A DNA stretch of 64,000 nt. It comes from Streptomyces laurentii (lineage in GTDB: Bacteria > Actinomycetota > Actinomycetes > Streptomycetales > Streptomycetaceae). Each line of letters begins with the position of its first letter. The first letter of the stretch is position 1. Shown piece after piece: positions 9,461 through 17,816 of this stretch. The stretch covers positions 3,162,001-3,226,000 of the forward strand of contig AP017424.1 of the NCBI GenBank assembly GCA_002355495.1, given 5' to 3'. The position numbers were made by a program, and so were the translations under genes. The notes beneath the pieces were generated by a model. That model was given only the letters and a program-made list of their open reading frames with translations. It did not search any database and was not told the origin of the DNA.

Positions 9461-10123
9461 TCAGCCGGCGGCGTGCTCCCCGATGACGGCCTGCGCGTAG
9501 ACCACGCCGAGGCCGTACGCGCCCGCGTGCTCCTTCACGACGTCCATGACCGGCAGGTACGTCTCGCCGCGGGCCCAGTCGCGCTGGAGCTCCAGGAGCA
9601 CCTGCACCCAGGTGACGGGGACGACGCCGGCCTGGACCATGCGCTGGATGGCGTGCTCGTGGGCCTGCGGGCTCACGCCGCCGGACGCGTCGGTGACCAC
9701 GTACACCTCGTAGCCCTGCGCGAGCGCGGAGAGCGCGGGCAGCACGACGCACACCTCGGTCCACAGACCGGCGATGACGAGCTTCTTGCGGCCGGTGGCC
9801 TTGACGGCCTCGACGAAGGCGGCGTCCTCCCAGGCGTTCATCGTCGTGCGGTCGACGATCTCCTGGCCGGGGAAGACCGCGGCGAGCTGCGGCATGATCG
9901 GGCCGGAGAACGACTCGGCGGCGACGGTGCTGAGTACGGTCGGCACGTCGAAGGTGCGGGCCGCCTTCGCCAGGCCGACGGTCGCGTTGATGATCGAGGT
10001 GCGGTCGCCGCTGCCGGTGCCGAAGAACATCTGCGGCTGGTGGTCGACGAAGAGGACCGCGCAGTTGTCCGGGGTGAGCAGGTCGGGGCTGGGGGACGCG
10101 GTGACCTCGGCGAGGGTGGTCAT
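9461..10123 (-). CDS. Isochorismatase-fold cysteine hydrolase (YcaC/nicotinamidase-related)
   Basis: 220 residues. Catalytic Asp27 (VLFVDHQP) and Cys125 (GLWTEVCVV) are visible, with the cis-peptide-type loop (VVTDASGG) typical of the isochorismatase superfamily. Length and motifs resemble YcaC-like hydrolases rather than true isochorismatases. Specificity is not known. It is a single gene diverging from the Dps-like gene across a 447-bp promoter region. Confidence 0.88.
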   Translation of the reverse strand: MTTLAEVTASPSPDLLTPDNCAVLFVDHQPQMFFGTGSGDRTSIINATVGLAKAARTFDVPTVLSTVAAESFSGPIMPQLAAVFPGQEIVDRTTMNAWEDAAFVEAVKATGRKKLVIAGLWTEVCVVLPALSALAQGYEVYVVTDASGGVSPQAHEHAIQRMVQAGVVPVTWVQVLLELQRDWARGETYLPVMDVVKEHAGAYGLGVVYAQAVIGEHAAG

Positions 10124-10570
10124 GGTGGTGCCTTTCCACGCGTGGTGCGAGCCCGGCCGCACGGTGACGGCGGGGCGAAGAGGAAGTGGGTTCCCGGGAC
10201 GGGCGACACAGGGCCGGGCCCGTCCCGGAAGACCGGGTGGGGCGAGAGCGGGCCGGGAGCCGGACGCACGGCGCGATCCACGTGAATCCACATGAGTCCA
10301 CATGAGTCCGCATGAGGAATCGGCGTGTTCGCGCTTCCGGCAGCGCCTCGCTCTCTGCCCCGCCACGCTAGGTCCGGCCGGAAGTCCCGGGTATCCCGGC
10401 AGCGCACAAAGAGCGTTCACCGAGTGCACTCCCGGCCGGCCCGCGTCCGGGTGCGCCGACAGTCACCACCCCGTGCGCTGCGGGGACATCCGCCGCCGGG
10501 CCGGGCGCCTAGCGTCGCGACGGATCCGTACAACCCCACGCACACAGCACCGCACCGCAGGAGGCGCGCC
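10124..10570. other. 447-bp divergent promoter region without a gene
   Basis: Separates the isochorismatase-fold gene (minus) from the Dps-like gene (plus). It contains a four-copy 10-bp tandem repeat at 10276-10315 and a GGGTAT hexamer at 10389-10394 that resembles the -10 of stress sigma-factor promoters, but no convincing partner -35 was found. Open frames here lack coding character. Confidence 0.6.
10276..10315 (+). repeat. 10-bp tandem repeat, four copies
   Basis: Four consecutive 10-mers with consensus RTCCACATGA (the first has CACGTGA, the last CGCATGA). A 10-bp period places each unit on the same face of the helix, which would suit cooperative binding of a regulator in this divergent promoter region. 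Function is inferred only. Confidence 0.75.
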
Positions 10571-11149
10571 ATGACCACCCACTCCCCGGCCCCGCACGGA
10601 AGCCAGCCCTGGCTGCACCAGAAGGGCGAGGTGATCCAGGAGTACGGGACCGTCAAGCAGTTCCCGGTCGGGCTGTCCTACGAGACGCGGATGTACTCCT
10701 GCCAGCGTCTGAACCGGGTCCTCGCGGACACGCAGATCCTGCACGGCCTCTACAAGAAGCACCACTGGCTGATGCGCGGCGCGACCTTCTACCAGCTGCA
10801 CCTGGTCCTGGACCGGCACGCGGGCGAGCAGCTGGAGATCGTCGACGCGCTGGCCGAGCGCGTCCAGTCGCTGGGCGGCGTCGCGGTCGGCGACTCCCGG
10901 CACGTCGCCGAGCTCACCTCGATCCCGCGCCCCCCGGACGGTGTGGAGGAGGTGCCGGCGATGCTGTCCCGGCTGCTCGCGGCCCACGAGACCATCCTGA
11001 TCGACGCCCACGACGCGGCCGCCCGGGCCGCCGCGAGCGGTGACGACGGCACCAACGACCTGCTGGTCTCCCAGGTGATCCGGACCGGCGAGCGGCAGGC
11101 GTGGTTCCTGGCCGAGCACCTGGTGGACACCCCGCTGGTCCGCGCCTGA
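10571..11149 (+). CDS. Dps/ferritin-like DNA-protection protein
   Basis: 192 residues, with a ggagg ribosome site ahead of the ATG. The central four-helix region carries the Dps ferroxidase pattern (KKHHWLMRGATFYQLHLVLD, HAGEQLEIVDALAERVQSLGG). Such proteins form 12-subunit shells that oxidise and store iron and protect DNA under stress. An N-terminal extension of roughly 50 residues is consistent with actinobacterial Dps proteins. Monocistronic, followed by a strong bidirectional terminator. Confidence 0.92.
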   Translation: MTTHSPAPHGSQPWLHQKGEVIQEYGTVKQFPVGLSYETRMYSCQRLNRVLADTQILHGLYKKHHWLMRGATFYQLHLVLDRHAGEQLEIVDALAERVQSLGGVAVGDSRHVAELTSIPRPPDGVEEVPAMLSRLLAAHETILIDAHDAAARAAASGDDGTNDLLVSQVIRTGERQAWFLAEHLVDTPLVRA

Positions 11150-11161
11150 CGCGCGGCCGCC

Positions 11162-11210
11162 GCCGCCGTCCCCGGACCGCCGCACGCCTCGGCGGTCCGG
11201 GGACGGCGGC
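11162..11210. terminator. Strong bidirectional terminator hairpin
   Basis: A perfect 20-bp inverted repeat (11162-11181 with 11191-11210) around a 9-base loop lies between the Dps-like stop and the convergent SDR stop. Confidence 0.85.
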
Positions 11211-11216
11211 CGTGCT

Positions 11217-12044
11217 TCAGGCCGCCGTCCACCCGCCGTCGACCGGCACGGCCGCGCCGGTCACGAACGAGGCACGGTCGCTGAGGAGCCACGCCGCCGC
11301 CTGCGCCACCTCCACCGGCTCGGCCATCCGCTTCTGCAGGGAACGGGCGACGAAGCTCTCCTCAAGGGAGGGCGTGTCGGTCAGGACCTGCTCCATGAGT
11401 TCCGTCCGGGTACTCCCCACCACGAGGGCGTTCACCCGGATCCCGCGCTGCCCGTACTCGTCGCCGCCCGCCTTCGTCAGGCCGATCACCGCGTGTTTCG
11501 CCGCGATGTACGACGCCGTGGCGCCGGTCGCGACCACGCCCGCGCAGCTTGAGGTGTTGACGACGGCTCCGCCTCGGCCGTCGGCCAGCATGACGCCTAT
11601 CTGGGCCTTCATGCAGTTCCAGACACCGCGCACGTTCACGTCCATGACCTGGTCGAAGACGGCGTCGTCGGTCTCGTGCAGCGGGGTGCCCGCCGTGGCC
11701 CAGCCGGCGTTGTTGAAGCCGCCGTCGAGCCGGCCGTACGTCCGCACGGCGGCGTCGGCCACCCGGCGGACGTCCGCCGGGACCGTCACGTCCCCGGCGA
11801 CCGCGAGCGCCTTTCCGCCGGCCCCGGCTATCTCCTCGGCCAGCTTCCCGATCTCCCTCTCCCGGCGCGCCATGACGACCACGGCCGCCCCTTCGGCGGC
11901 GAACAGCCGCGCCGCCGCCGCTCCGATGCCGCTCGACGCACCGGTGATCATGATCGTCTTGCCGGCCAGCATCCCGCGGTCGCCGTTCGTCGTCGGGGTA
12001 CTCGTCGTGGGGGTACTCGTCGTACTCGTCGTGGGGACACTCAT
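11217..12044 (-). CDS. Short-chain dehydrogenase/reductase (classical SDR)
   Basis: 275 residues. Cofactor motif TGASSGIG, structural NNAG-like segment (FNNAGWA), catalytic Ser in NTSSCAG and the YxxxK pair in SYIAAKH are all present. The first 20 residues are a low-complexity Thr/Ser/Pro stretch encoded by tandem gtcgtgggggtactc-like repeats. If those are untranslated, the real start could be internal, near MLAGKTIMITG. It sits 48 bp downstream of the HAD gene and near an ScbR-type regulator. A role as a GBL keto-reductase or in another tailoring step is possible but not shown. Confidence 0.88.
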   Translation of the reverse strand: MSVPTTSTTSTPTTSTPTTNGDRGMLAGKTIMITGASSGIGAAAARLFAAEGAAVVVMARREREIGKLAEEIAGAGGKALAVAGDVTVPADVRRVADAAVRTYGRLDGGFNNAGWATAGTPLHETDDAVFDQVMDVNVRGVWNCMKAQIGVMLADGRGGAVVNTSSCAGVVATGATASYIAAKHAVIGLTKAGGDEYGQRGIRVNALVVGSTRTELMEQVLTDTPSLEESFVARSLQKRMAEPVEVAQAAAWLLSDRASFVTGAAVPVDGGWTAA

Positions 12045-12092
12045 CGCGCGTTCCTCTCGAATCCACTCGGCTCGGTCACAGGCGTACGCGGG

Positions 12093-12791
12093 TCAGCTCA
12101 CGGGTGCCGTCCGCCAGACCCCGCCCGCGGCGGCCTGGGCGTCGAGTGTCCGCAGCAGCTCCTCGTCGATCGCGTCCAGCGAGTCGACGAGGTGCCGCAC
12201 CCCCAGCTCCTCCATGAAGGCGCGCTGGAAACTGCTGGGGTGGCCGATGAACGGCACGTCGAGGGCCTTGGCCGCCTCGGCGACCCGGGCGACGTCGTCG
12301 ACGAACAGCACCTGGTCGAGGCCGAGTCCGAAGACGTCCCCGGCGATCTCCTTGATGCCGGGCCGGAAGGAGTCCGTGCAGACGTAGCCGGGTCCGTCGA
12401 ACAGGTGGGCCCAGGCTCCCAGATGGGTGTCGAAGTGCGGCCGGCTCAGGCCGCCGTAGCAGACCACCGCGAGCCCCAGGTCCCGTACGCGGGCGATGAG
12501 TTCGGCGGCACCGGGCAACGGCCGGATCGGGTGCTCGGCGACGTAGCGGTCCCGCTCGGCGAAGTAGATCTCCAGGGCCTGTTCGCCCGTCACGTCGAGA
12601 CCGGCCGCCCGGGCCATCTCGCCGCCCGCGATCCGGCGCGGCTGGGAGAGGATGCGGCGCTCGGTCTCGGCGTCGTACACACCCCCTCGGCTGGTGACGA
12701 AGGCGCCGATGACGGGGCTGAACGTGTCGTTGAGCAGCACGCCGTCGATGTTGAGCGCCACGAGGCGCAGCCGGTCTAAGCGCTGATGCAT
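12093..12791 (-). CDS. HAD-like hydrolase with non-canonical motif I (Asn for the first Asp)
   Basis: 232 residues. Motif I reads ALNIDGVLL, so the expected nucleophile Asp (DxD) is Asn14 while Asp16 is kept. The conserved Lys (PGIKE) and the acidic motif (VLFVDDV) are present. Codon 5 is TTA (12777-12779), which makes translation potentially bldA dependent. The gene lies between an SDR and an ScbR-like regulator, compatible with a phosphatase in GBL synthesis or a catalytically altered relative. Activity cannot be predicted given the motif I change. Confidence 0.8.
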   Translation of the reverse strand: MHQRLDRLRLVALNIDGVLLNDTFSPVIGAFVTSRGGVYDAETERRILSQPRRIAGGEMARAAGLDVTGEQALEIYFAERDRYVAEHPIRPLPGAAELIARVRDLGLAVVCYGGLSRPHFDTHLGAWAHLFDGPGYVCTDSFRPGIKEIAGDVFGLGLDQVLFVDDVARVAEAAKALDVPFIGHPSSFQRAFMEELGVRHLVDSLDAIDEELLRTLDAQAAAGGVWRTAPVS

Positions 12792-12846
12792 GGTCCGTCC
12801 TTGTCCGAAGTTCGTTCAGGCAGATGGAACGTTCATGGCTGGTGCG

Positions 12847-13497
12847 TCAGCGGCCGGAGCCCGCTGTCAGGCCGTTGACGGCGGCCTCCCTCTCCTCGCT
12901 CACGTCGATGCCGGCGGCGGCGTGGGGCGTGGCGATGGCCGGCATGATCAGCCGCCACATGGTCCGCGCCCGCTCGGGCAGGTCGTCACGGCCACTCGCC
13001 AGGAGGGAGTACGCCTGCAGTCCCGTGCACGCGGCCACGAGGAACTCGGCGAGCGCGTGGACGTCCGTGTCCGTCCGCACATCACCCGCCGCGAGGCCGT
13101 CGACCAGGCACTCCTCCATGATCTGGGCCCACTGGCGGTAGGGGGTGACATCGTCGAAGCCGTAGCCGGTCTGTTCGCTGGTGAGCCGGACGCCCGCGCG
13201 CAGCAACGGATCGGACTGCAGCTTGTGCGACCACACGAGGGTGATGTCCACCAGCCGCTGCAGCCCCTCCGATCTCAGGGAAGGCACGATGGTGGCCGGC
13301 TGCTCGTGCATGACGGCCTGGGCCAGTGCCTCTTTGTTGGGGAAGTGGAAGTACACGGCGCCGAGCGTCACACCGGCGCGCTTCATGATCTCCCGCATCC
13401 CGGCACCGTGATAGCCCCGCTCGTCGAACACCTCGGCAGCGGCGCGCAGGATCTCCTCGCGCGTCTTCTGTGCTCGCTCCTGCTTCGGTCCCGGCAT
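12847..13497 (-). CDS. ScbR-family (gamma-butyrolactone receptor-like) TetR regulator
   Basis: 216 residues. The N-terminal helix-turn-helix follows the GBL-receptor pattern very closely (ERAQKTREEILRAAAEVF, GVTLGAVYFHFPNKEALA), and the C-terminal ligand pocket region is full length. In Streptomyces such proteins repress antibiotic genes until a butyrolactone or butenolide binds. A second, more divergent ScbR-like gene lies at 41.4 kb near the afsA homologue, so one may be a true receptor and the other a pseudo-receptor. A 13-bp sequence just upstream of this start is repeated exactly ahead of the exporter at 16192. Confidence 0.9.
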   Translation of the reverse strand: MPGPKQERAQKTREEILRAAAEVFDERGYHGAGMREIMKRAGVTLGAVYFHFPNKEALAQAVMHEQPATIVPSLRSEGLQRLVDITLVWSHKLQSDPLLRAGVRLTSEQTGYGFDDVTPYRQWAQIMEECLVDGLAAGDVRTDTDVHALAEFLVAACTGLQAYSLLASGRDDLPERARTMWRLIMPAIATPHAAAGIDVSEEREAAVNGLTAGSGR

Positions 13498-13523
13498 GGG
13501 TGCCCGGCCCTCCCTCGATAAAC

Positions 13524-13536
13524 GAAAAGAACGACC
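13524..13536 (-). promoter_or_regulatory. Candidate operator shared with the exporter promoter
   Basis: On the minus strand this reads GGTCGTTCTTTTC, 27 bp ahead of the ScbR-like start. The identical 13-mer occurs at 16216-16228 ahead of the DHA2 exporter. The core TCGTTC plus TTTTC resembles the 25-bp elements at 17.7, 37.6, 39.7, 40.9 and 42.2 kb. Probable autoregulatory operator; inferred. Confidence 0.5.
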
Positions 13537-13858
13537 GTTACTTTACTTGTCGTCGTTCCAGGAACCCAGAGCCTGTGCACAACCGGCTGACACCGGCCGG
13601 AATCCTCCCCCTTTGAGGCTCTTTCGGGACCATGACCCCGGCTGCCGCCCCGGCGGCGCGCTCACGCGCGTCCGGGCGGGTCCCCGACGCGCCCCGATCT
13701 CCGGAAACTCGGGGGCGCGGACCGGAAGGATGCGGCGGTTCTCCCCGTTTCACTCGGCAGAGCGGCCCGTAGCCGGCCCTTCGCCGTCTCCCCGTTCGCC
13801 GCTCGCTGTTCGTTGTCCGTTGTTCGCTGTTCATCGATCCCGCAGAAAGGCCACCACC

Positions 13859-14569
13859 GTGAAGGTAGAGATCTGGTCGGACATCACCTGCCCCTGGTGC
13901 TACGTCGCTCAGGCCCGGTTCGAGAAGGCGCTGGCCGCCTTCCCGCACCGGGGAGCCGTCGAAGTGGAGCACAAGTCGTACGAGCTGGAGCCCGGTCGCG
14001 CCAAGGGCGACGTGGAGCCCATCATCAAGGTGCTCATGAAGGGGAAGGGCTGGACCGAGGCGCAGGCGCTCGCCAACGAGCGGAACCTCACCGCCCAGTC
14101 CGCGGGCGAGGGGCTGCCGTACGTCGCCGGGCGGGACCACGGAAGCACCTTCCACATCCACCGGCTGCTGCACTTCGCCAAGGCCCGCGGCAAGCAGCAC
14201 GAGCTCGTCAAGGCGCTCTACCGGGCCAACTTCGGCGAGGAGGGCTCCCTCTTCGCCGACGACGAGCGGCTCGTCGCGCTCGCCGCCGAGGTCGGGCTCG
14301 ACGCCGATGCCGCCAGGAAGGTGCTCGCCGCCCCCGACGCCTACGCCGACGACGTCCGCGCGGACGAGCGCGAGGGCGCCCAACTCGGGGTCGCGGGAGT
14401 CCCGTTCTTCGTCTTCGACCGGCAGTACGGCGTCTCCGGCGCCCAGTCCACCGAGGCCTTCACCCGGGCCCTCACCCAGGCCTGGGGCGACCGCTCTCCC
14501 CTCCAGGCCGTCGAGGGCGCGGACGACGCCCATGTGTGCGGGCCGGACGGCTGCCCCGTTCCCCACTGA
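13859..14569 (+). CDS. DsbA-family thioredoxin-fold oxidoreductase (FrnE-like)
   Basis: 236 residues from a GTG start preceded by agaaagg. The active site C11-P-W-C14 (SDITCPWCYVA) and the long helical insertion typical of FrnE-like DsbA proteins are present, as is the cis-Pro loop (GVAGVPFFVFD). The C-terminal tail adds two further Cys (HVCGPDGCPVP). No signal peptide, so probably cytoplasmic. Close relatives are thiol/disulfide oxidoreductases or isomerases. The 361 bp upstream has short GTTCGCTGTTC-type repeats around 13800-13832 and otherwise no gene. Confidence 0.88.
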   Translation: MKVEIWSDITCPWCYVAQARFEKALAAFPHRGAVEVEHKSYELEPGRAKGDVEPIIKVLMKGKGWTEAQALANERNLTAQSAGEGLPYVAGRDHGSTFHIHRLLHFAKARGKQHELVKALYRANFGEEGSLFADDERLVALAAEVGLDADAARKVLAAPDAYADDVRADEREGAQLGVAGVPFFVFDRQYGVSGAQSTEAFTRALTQAWGDRSPLQAVEGADDAHVCGPDGCPVPH

Positions 14570-14579
14570 GACAGCGGCG

Positions 14580-14623
14580 AACGGCGGGGGCGTCCTTCCC
14601 AGGGGAGGGACGCCCCCGCCGTT
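14580..14623. terminator. Strong terminator hairpin
   Basis: Perfect 16-bp stem (14580-14595 with 14608-14623), 12-base loop, followed by ttcc. Lies between the convergent DsbA-like and exporter genes. Confidence 0.88.
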
Positions 14624-14704
14624 TTCCGGCGGGAACGACGGACGGCGCCACGCTCCGGAAGGACAGGAGCATGGCGCCGTCTGCGACGCACGGGGCGGCT
14701 CCGC

Positions 14705-16192
14705 TCAGCCGCTCACATGCTGCGGGGACTTCTCGGAGATCCCGCTGAGGTCACCGATGTCGCTGATGTCGCTCGCCTCGACCTTGACCTCGGCCGACGG
14801 CGCGTTCTTCTTCATGGCCAGGGCGAGGATGCCGCCCAGGACCAGGAGGCCGGCGCCGACGTAGCCGGCCAGGTGCAGGCCCGACACGATGTCCGCCTTC
14901 GCCGCCTCCGCGTAGGTGCCGGAGAAGGTGGAGTTGGCGATCGCGACCAGGAACGCGAGGCCCACCGCGCCACCGACCTGCTGCGCCGTCGAGGCCATCG
15001 CGCTCGCCACGCCCTGCTCCTCCGCGCCGACGCCGGAGCTGGCGGAGGCGAAGACGGAGACGAAGACGAGACCGCCGCCGATACCCCAGATGACGGAGCC
15101 GGGCAGCAGGGCGTAGAAGGAGCCGCCGACCGACATGCCGAGGATGGTCGCCGCGATGCCGATGCCGTTGACGACCATGCCGGTCGACAGCGTGGCGCGC
15201 ATGCCGTACCGCTCCATGAACTTCGGCGCGAGCTTGCCCGAGCCGATGATCGAGACCAGCGTGAGCGGCAGGAACGCGAGGCCCGCCTGGATCGCGGTGT
15301 AGCCGAGGACCGGCTGCACGTAGGTGGTGAAGCTGTAGTACGCGCCGGCCAGCGCCGTCTGGAAGACGAAGAGCACCGCCATGGCGACGACCAGCGGCCG
15401 GTTCTTCAGGAGCCGGAGCGGCATGAGCGGGTTGGCGGTCTTCGCCTCGGTCACGAAGAAGGCGAGGAGGAGGACGACACCGAGGGCCAGGGAGCCGAGG
15501 GTGAGCGGGGCGGCCCAGCCCTCGTCGGGTCCCGTCACCAGGCCGGTGACGATCGCGGAGACACCGACCGTGGAGAGCAGCGCGGCCGGGATGTCGAAGC
15601 CCTTGGAGAGGTTCGCCGGGCCGTCCGGGCGGATCGCCGACGGGGCCGGCAGCAGGGCGATGAGCGCCAGCGGGATGTTGACGAAGAAGATCCAGCGCCA
15701 CGAGGCCAGGTCCGTCAGCACACCGCCGAGAAGCGCTCCCGCCGCGAGGCCGAGCGAGCCGGCGGCACCCCAGGCGGCGAACGCCTTGTTGCGCTGGGCG
15801 CCCTCGAAGGAGGTGGCGATCAGGGCGAGCACCGCGGGGAAGAGCAGCGCGCCGCCGACGCCCTGGAAGAGACGCGCGCCGATGAGGACGGCCTGCGTGG
15901 TGGCGAGGCCGCCGACCAGCGAGGAGACCCCGTAGAACGCGAGGCCGGTCATGAAGAGCCGGCGGGCACCGATGCGGTCGACCGCGCGGCCGCCGAAGAG
16001 CAGCAGCCCGCCGAAGGCCACCGCGTAGGCGGAGACGACCCATTGCAGGGACTGGGCCGAGAAGCCGAGGGCGGTGCCGATGTCGGGCAGCGCGACGTAG
16101 ACGATGTTGAGGTCGACGCTGATGATGAACTGGGAGAAGGCCAGCAAGAACAGGACGAGTCCCGCCTTCTTGGCTGGTGTCGACGTGGTCAC
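14705..16192 (-). CDS. DHA2-family (EmrB/QacA) drug exporter
   Basis: 495 residues with about 14 membrane segments. Typical DHA2 features: FIISVDLNIVYVALPDIG in the first helix, GRAVDRIGARRLF loop and motif C-like GGVLTDLASWRWIFFVNIP. A cytoplasmic tail ends in acidic residues. Such pumps export hydrophobic drugs and often provide self-resistance in biosynthetic clusters. The upstream region carries the same 13-mer as the ScbR-like promoter, so GBL-type control and export of the cluster product are plausible inferences. Confidence 0.9.
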   Translation of the reverse strand: MTTSTPAKKAGLVLFLLAFSQFIISVDLNIVYVALPDIGTALGFSAQSLQWVVSAYAVAFGGLLLFGGRAVDRIGARRLFMTGLAFYGVSSLVGGLATTQAVLIGARLFQGVGGALLFPAVLALIATSFEGAQRNKAFAAWGAAGSLGLAAGALLGGVLTDLASWRWIFFVNIPLALIALLPAPSAIRPDGPANLSKGFDIPAALLSTVGVSAIVTGLVTGPDEGWAAPLTLGSLALGVVLLLAFFVTEAKTANPLMPLRLLKNRPLVVAMAVLFVFQTALAGAYYSFTTYVQPVLGYTAIQAGLAFLPLTLVSIIGSGKLAPKFMERYGMRATLSTGMVVNGIGIAATILGMSVGGSFYALLPGSVIWGIGGGLVFVSVFASASSGVGAEEQGVASAMASTAQQVGGAVGLAFLVAIANSTFSGTYAEAAKADIVSGLHLAGYVGAGLLVLGGILALAMKKNAPSAEVKVEASDISDIGDLSGISEKSPQHVSG

Positions 16193-16215
16193 AAGACCTC
16201 CATGGTCTTCTTCAT

Positions 16216-16229
16216 GGTCGTTCTTTTCC
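16216..16229 (+). promoter_or_regulatory. Candidate ScbR-type operator ahead of the exporter
   Basis: GGTCGTTCTTTTCC on the plus strand, 24 bp upstream of the exporter start. Its first 13 bases match the element before the ScbR-like gene exactly, though in the opposite orientation relative to the gene. Confidence 0.45.
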
Positions 16230-16259
16230 GGTGGGGGGCTCGGGTACGGCGGACGGGGC

Positions 16260-16292
16260 GCCGCCGCGCGGTCGGGGGCTCCGCGCGGCGGC
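16260..16292 (-). terminator. Hairpin downstream of the P450 gene
   Basis: Perfect 11-bp stem (16260-16270 with 16282-16292) and 11-base loop just after the P450 stop, suggesting that the exporter is transcribed separately. Confidence 0.6.
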
Positions 16293-16328
16293 GGTCCGGG
16301 CCGTGCCCGAGGCAGCCGTGACGGGTCA

Positions 16329-17555
16329 TCAGCCGAAGCTCAGCTGAAGTTCGTTGGGGCCGGTGATGCCGATCGCCGGGCGCCAGGTGACCTCACCGAC
16401 GACGTTCGGGGCACCGAGGCGGCGGGCGAGCGCGGGCAGCGCCTCGGTGATCTCCATCCGGGCGAGGGGGGCGCCCAGGCAGTAGTGCGGGCCGCCGCCG
16501 AACTGCATCACGGCCGTCGCGCGGTCCGCCGTGATGTCGAAGACGTCACCGCCGGGGTAGGCGAGCGGGTCGCGGTGCACCGCCTGCACGCCGATCATGA
16601 ACATCGTGCCCTCGGGTATCTTCCGCCCGCGGAACTCGAAGTCCTCGGCCGCGTACCGGTAGACGGCATTGGACGAGGGGCGCCAGCGCATGACCTCCTC
16701 GACCGCCCGCGGGGCGAGCTCCGGGTTCTCACGGAGCAGGGCCCACTGGTCGGGATGCTCGGAGAAGGTGACCATCGCGTTGGCCAGCTGGAGGCGCGTC
16801 GTGTCGTGCGCGGCGAACACCATGGTGACGACGAGGTTGCGCAGTTCCTCCAGGCTGACCCGGGCCCCGTCGACGTCCTCCTTCTGGGCGGTGACGAGGG
16901 CGGAGACGAGATCCCCGGTGGGCGCCTCGGCCTTCTTGGCCATGAGGGTGTCCACGTAGTCGTACAGGCCGACGACGGCGGCCTCGACACGCGCCGGGAT
17001 GTCGCCGCCGAGCGCGAGGCTGAAGACCAGGCCGATCTCCGAACTCCAGGTGCTGAAGCGCGGGTAGTCCTCGGCCGGCACGCCGAGCAGTTCGGACATG
17101 ACGGTCAGCGGCAGCGCGTCGGCGAAGGCCTCGAAGAAGTCGACCTCGCCCTTGGCGGCGATCTCGTCGGCGAGGCGCTCGGCCGCCTGCTTGATGACCG
17201 GGCGCAGGTTCTCCAGCATGCGCGGGGTGAACGCGCGGCCGACGAGACCCCGGAGCCGGCGGTGGCTGTCGCCGTCCCGGTTCACCAGGCCGTTGACGAA
17301 CCAGTCGTAGACGGGGCCGCCGCTGATGCCGTTCTGCTCCATGAAGCCGGTGCCGTTGTGGGTCAGCCGGTTGTCCCTGACCAGCTCCGCGGCCTCCGCG
17401 TGACGCAGGACGAGCATGCCGAGCGGAGTCTCGGCGTACCATCCCGCGGCCTGGGCCCGGACGACCTCGGGCAGGTCGAAACGGAACTCGGGGTCGATGA
17501 CGTTGATGAACGGGACCTCGGAGGCTTCCGGCACGGAAAGGGTGTCCGCTGACAT
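16329..17555 (-). CDS. Cytochrome P450
   Basis: 408 residues, normal for a soluble actinobacterial P450. Heme loop FGGGPHYCLG with Cys359, ExxR-like EEVMRWRP, and an I-helix reading FAAHDTTR where AGxxT-type motifs are usual. It would need ferredoxin and reductase; a flavin/2Fe-2S reductase lies at 23.2 kb. No ferredoxin gene was recognised nearby. Likely oxidises the cluster product or a precursor. The leader contains a triple 25-bp repeat and a candidate operator. Confidence 0.93.
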   Translation of the reverse strand: MSADTLSVPEASEVPFINVIDPEFRFDLPEVVRAQAAGWYAETPLGMLVLRHAEAAELVRDNRLTHNGTGFMEQNGISGGPVYDWFVNGLVNRDGDSHRRLRGLVGRAFTPRMLENLRPVIKQAAERLADEIAAKGEVDFFEAFADALPLTVMSELLGVPAEDYPRFSTWSSEIGLVFSLALGGDIPARVEAAVVGLYDYVDTLMAKKAEAPTGDLVSALVTAQKEDVDGARVSLEELRNLVVTMVFAAHDTTRLQLANAMVTFSEHPDQWALLRENPELAPRAVEEVMRWRPSSNAVYRYAAEDFEFRGRKIPEGTMFMIGVQAVHRDPLAYPGGDVFDITADRATAVMQFGGGPHYCLGAPLARMEITEALPALARRLGAPNVVGEVTWRPAIGITGPNELQLSFG

Positions 17556-17596
17556 GTCTTGACCGTCCTTGAGAGGGATCGGGGGCAGAGGGAACT

Positions 17597-17671
17597 CGGA
17601 TCTCGGATCTCGGAACTTCGCCGGATCTCGGATCTCGGGACTACGCCGGATCTCGGATCTCGGGTCTCGCG
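17597..17671. repeat. 25-bp tandem repeat, three copies, in the P450 leader
   Basis: Three 25-bp units (starts 17597, 17622, 17647) each contain cggatctcggatctcgg, so the heptamer tcggatc is itself duplicated in every unit. The array lies between the P450 start and the candidate operator at 17692. It may be a regulatory direct-repeat array or a slippage minisatellite. Confidence 0.8.
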
Positions 17672-17691
17672 ACTCGCTTATCGCGAGATTA

Positions 17692-17716
17692 CATATCTAT
17701 CGTTCGGTTTTCTCCG
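17692..17716. promoter_or_regulatory. Candidate operator upstream of the P450
   Basis: Contains TATCGTTCGGTTTTCT, which aligns with the 25-bp family found beside the GBL regulatory genes (core CGTTCG followed by a T-rich segment ending TTCT). Weaker match than the copies at 37.6-42.2 kb. Confidence 0.4.
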
Positions 17717-17816
17717 CGGGGCGCGGCACCCAGGAGCGGGTTTGGCAACTTGCCAAACCCGCTCCGGCTTCCGGGAGCCGACTCGCGCCCGCCTGGCCTT
17801 GGCGGCCCGCCCACGG

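Noticed and set aside
10389..10394. GGGTAT as a stress sigma-factor promoter for the Dps-like gene
   Set aside because: No matching -35 at the right spacing and it lies about 180 bp from the start; left as a remark only.
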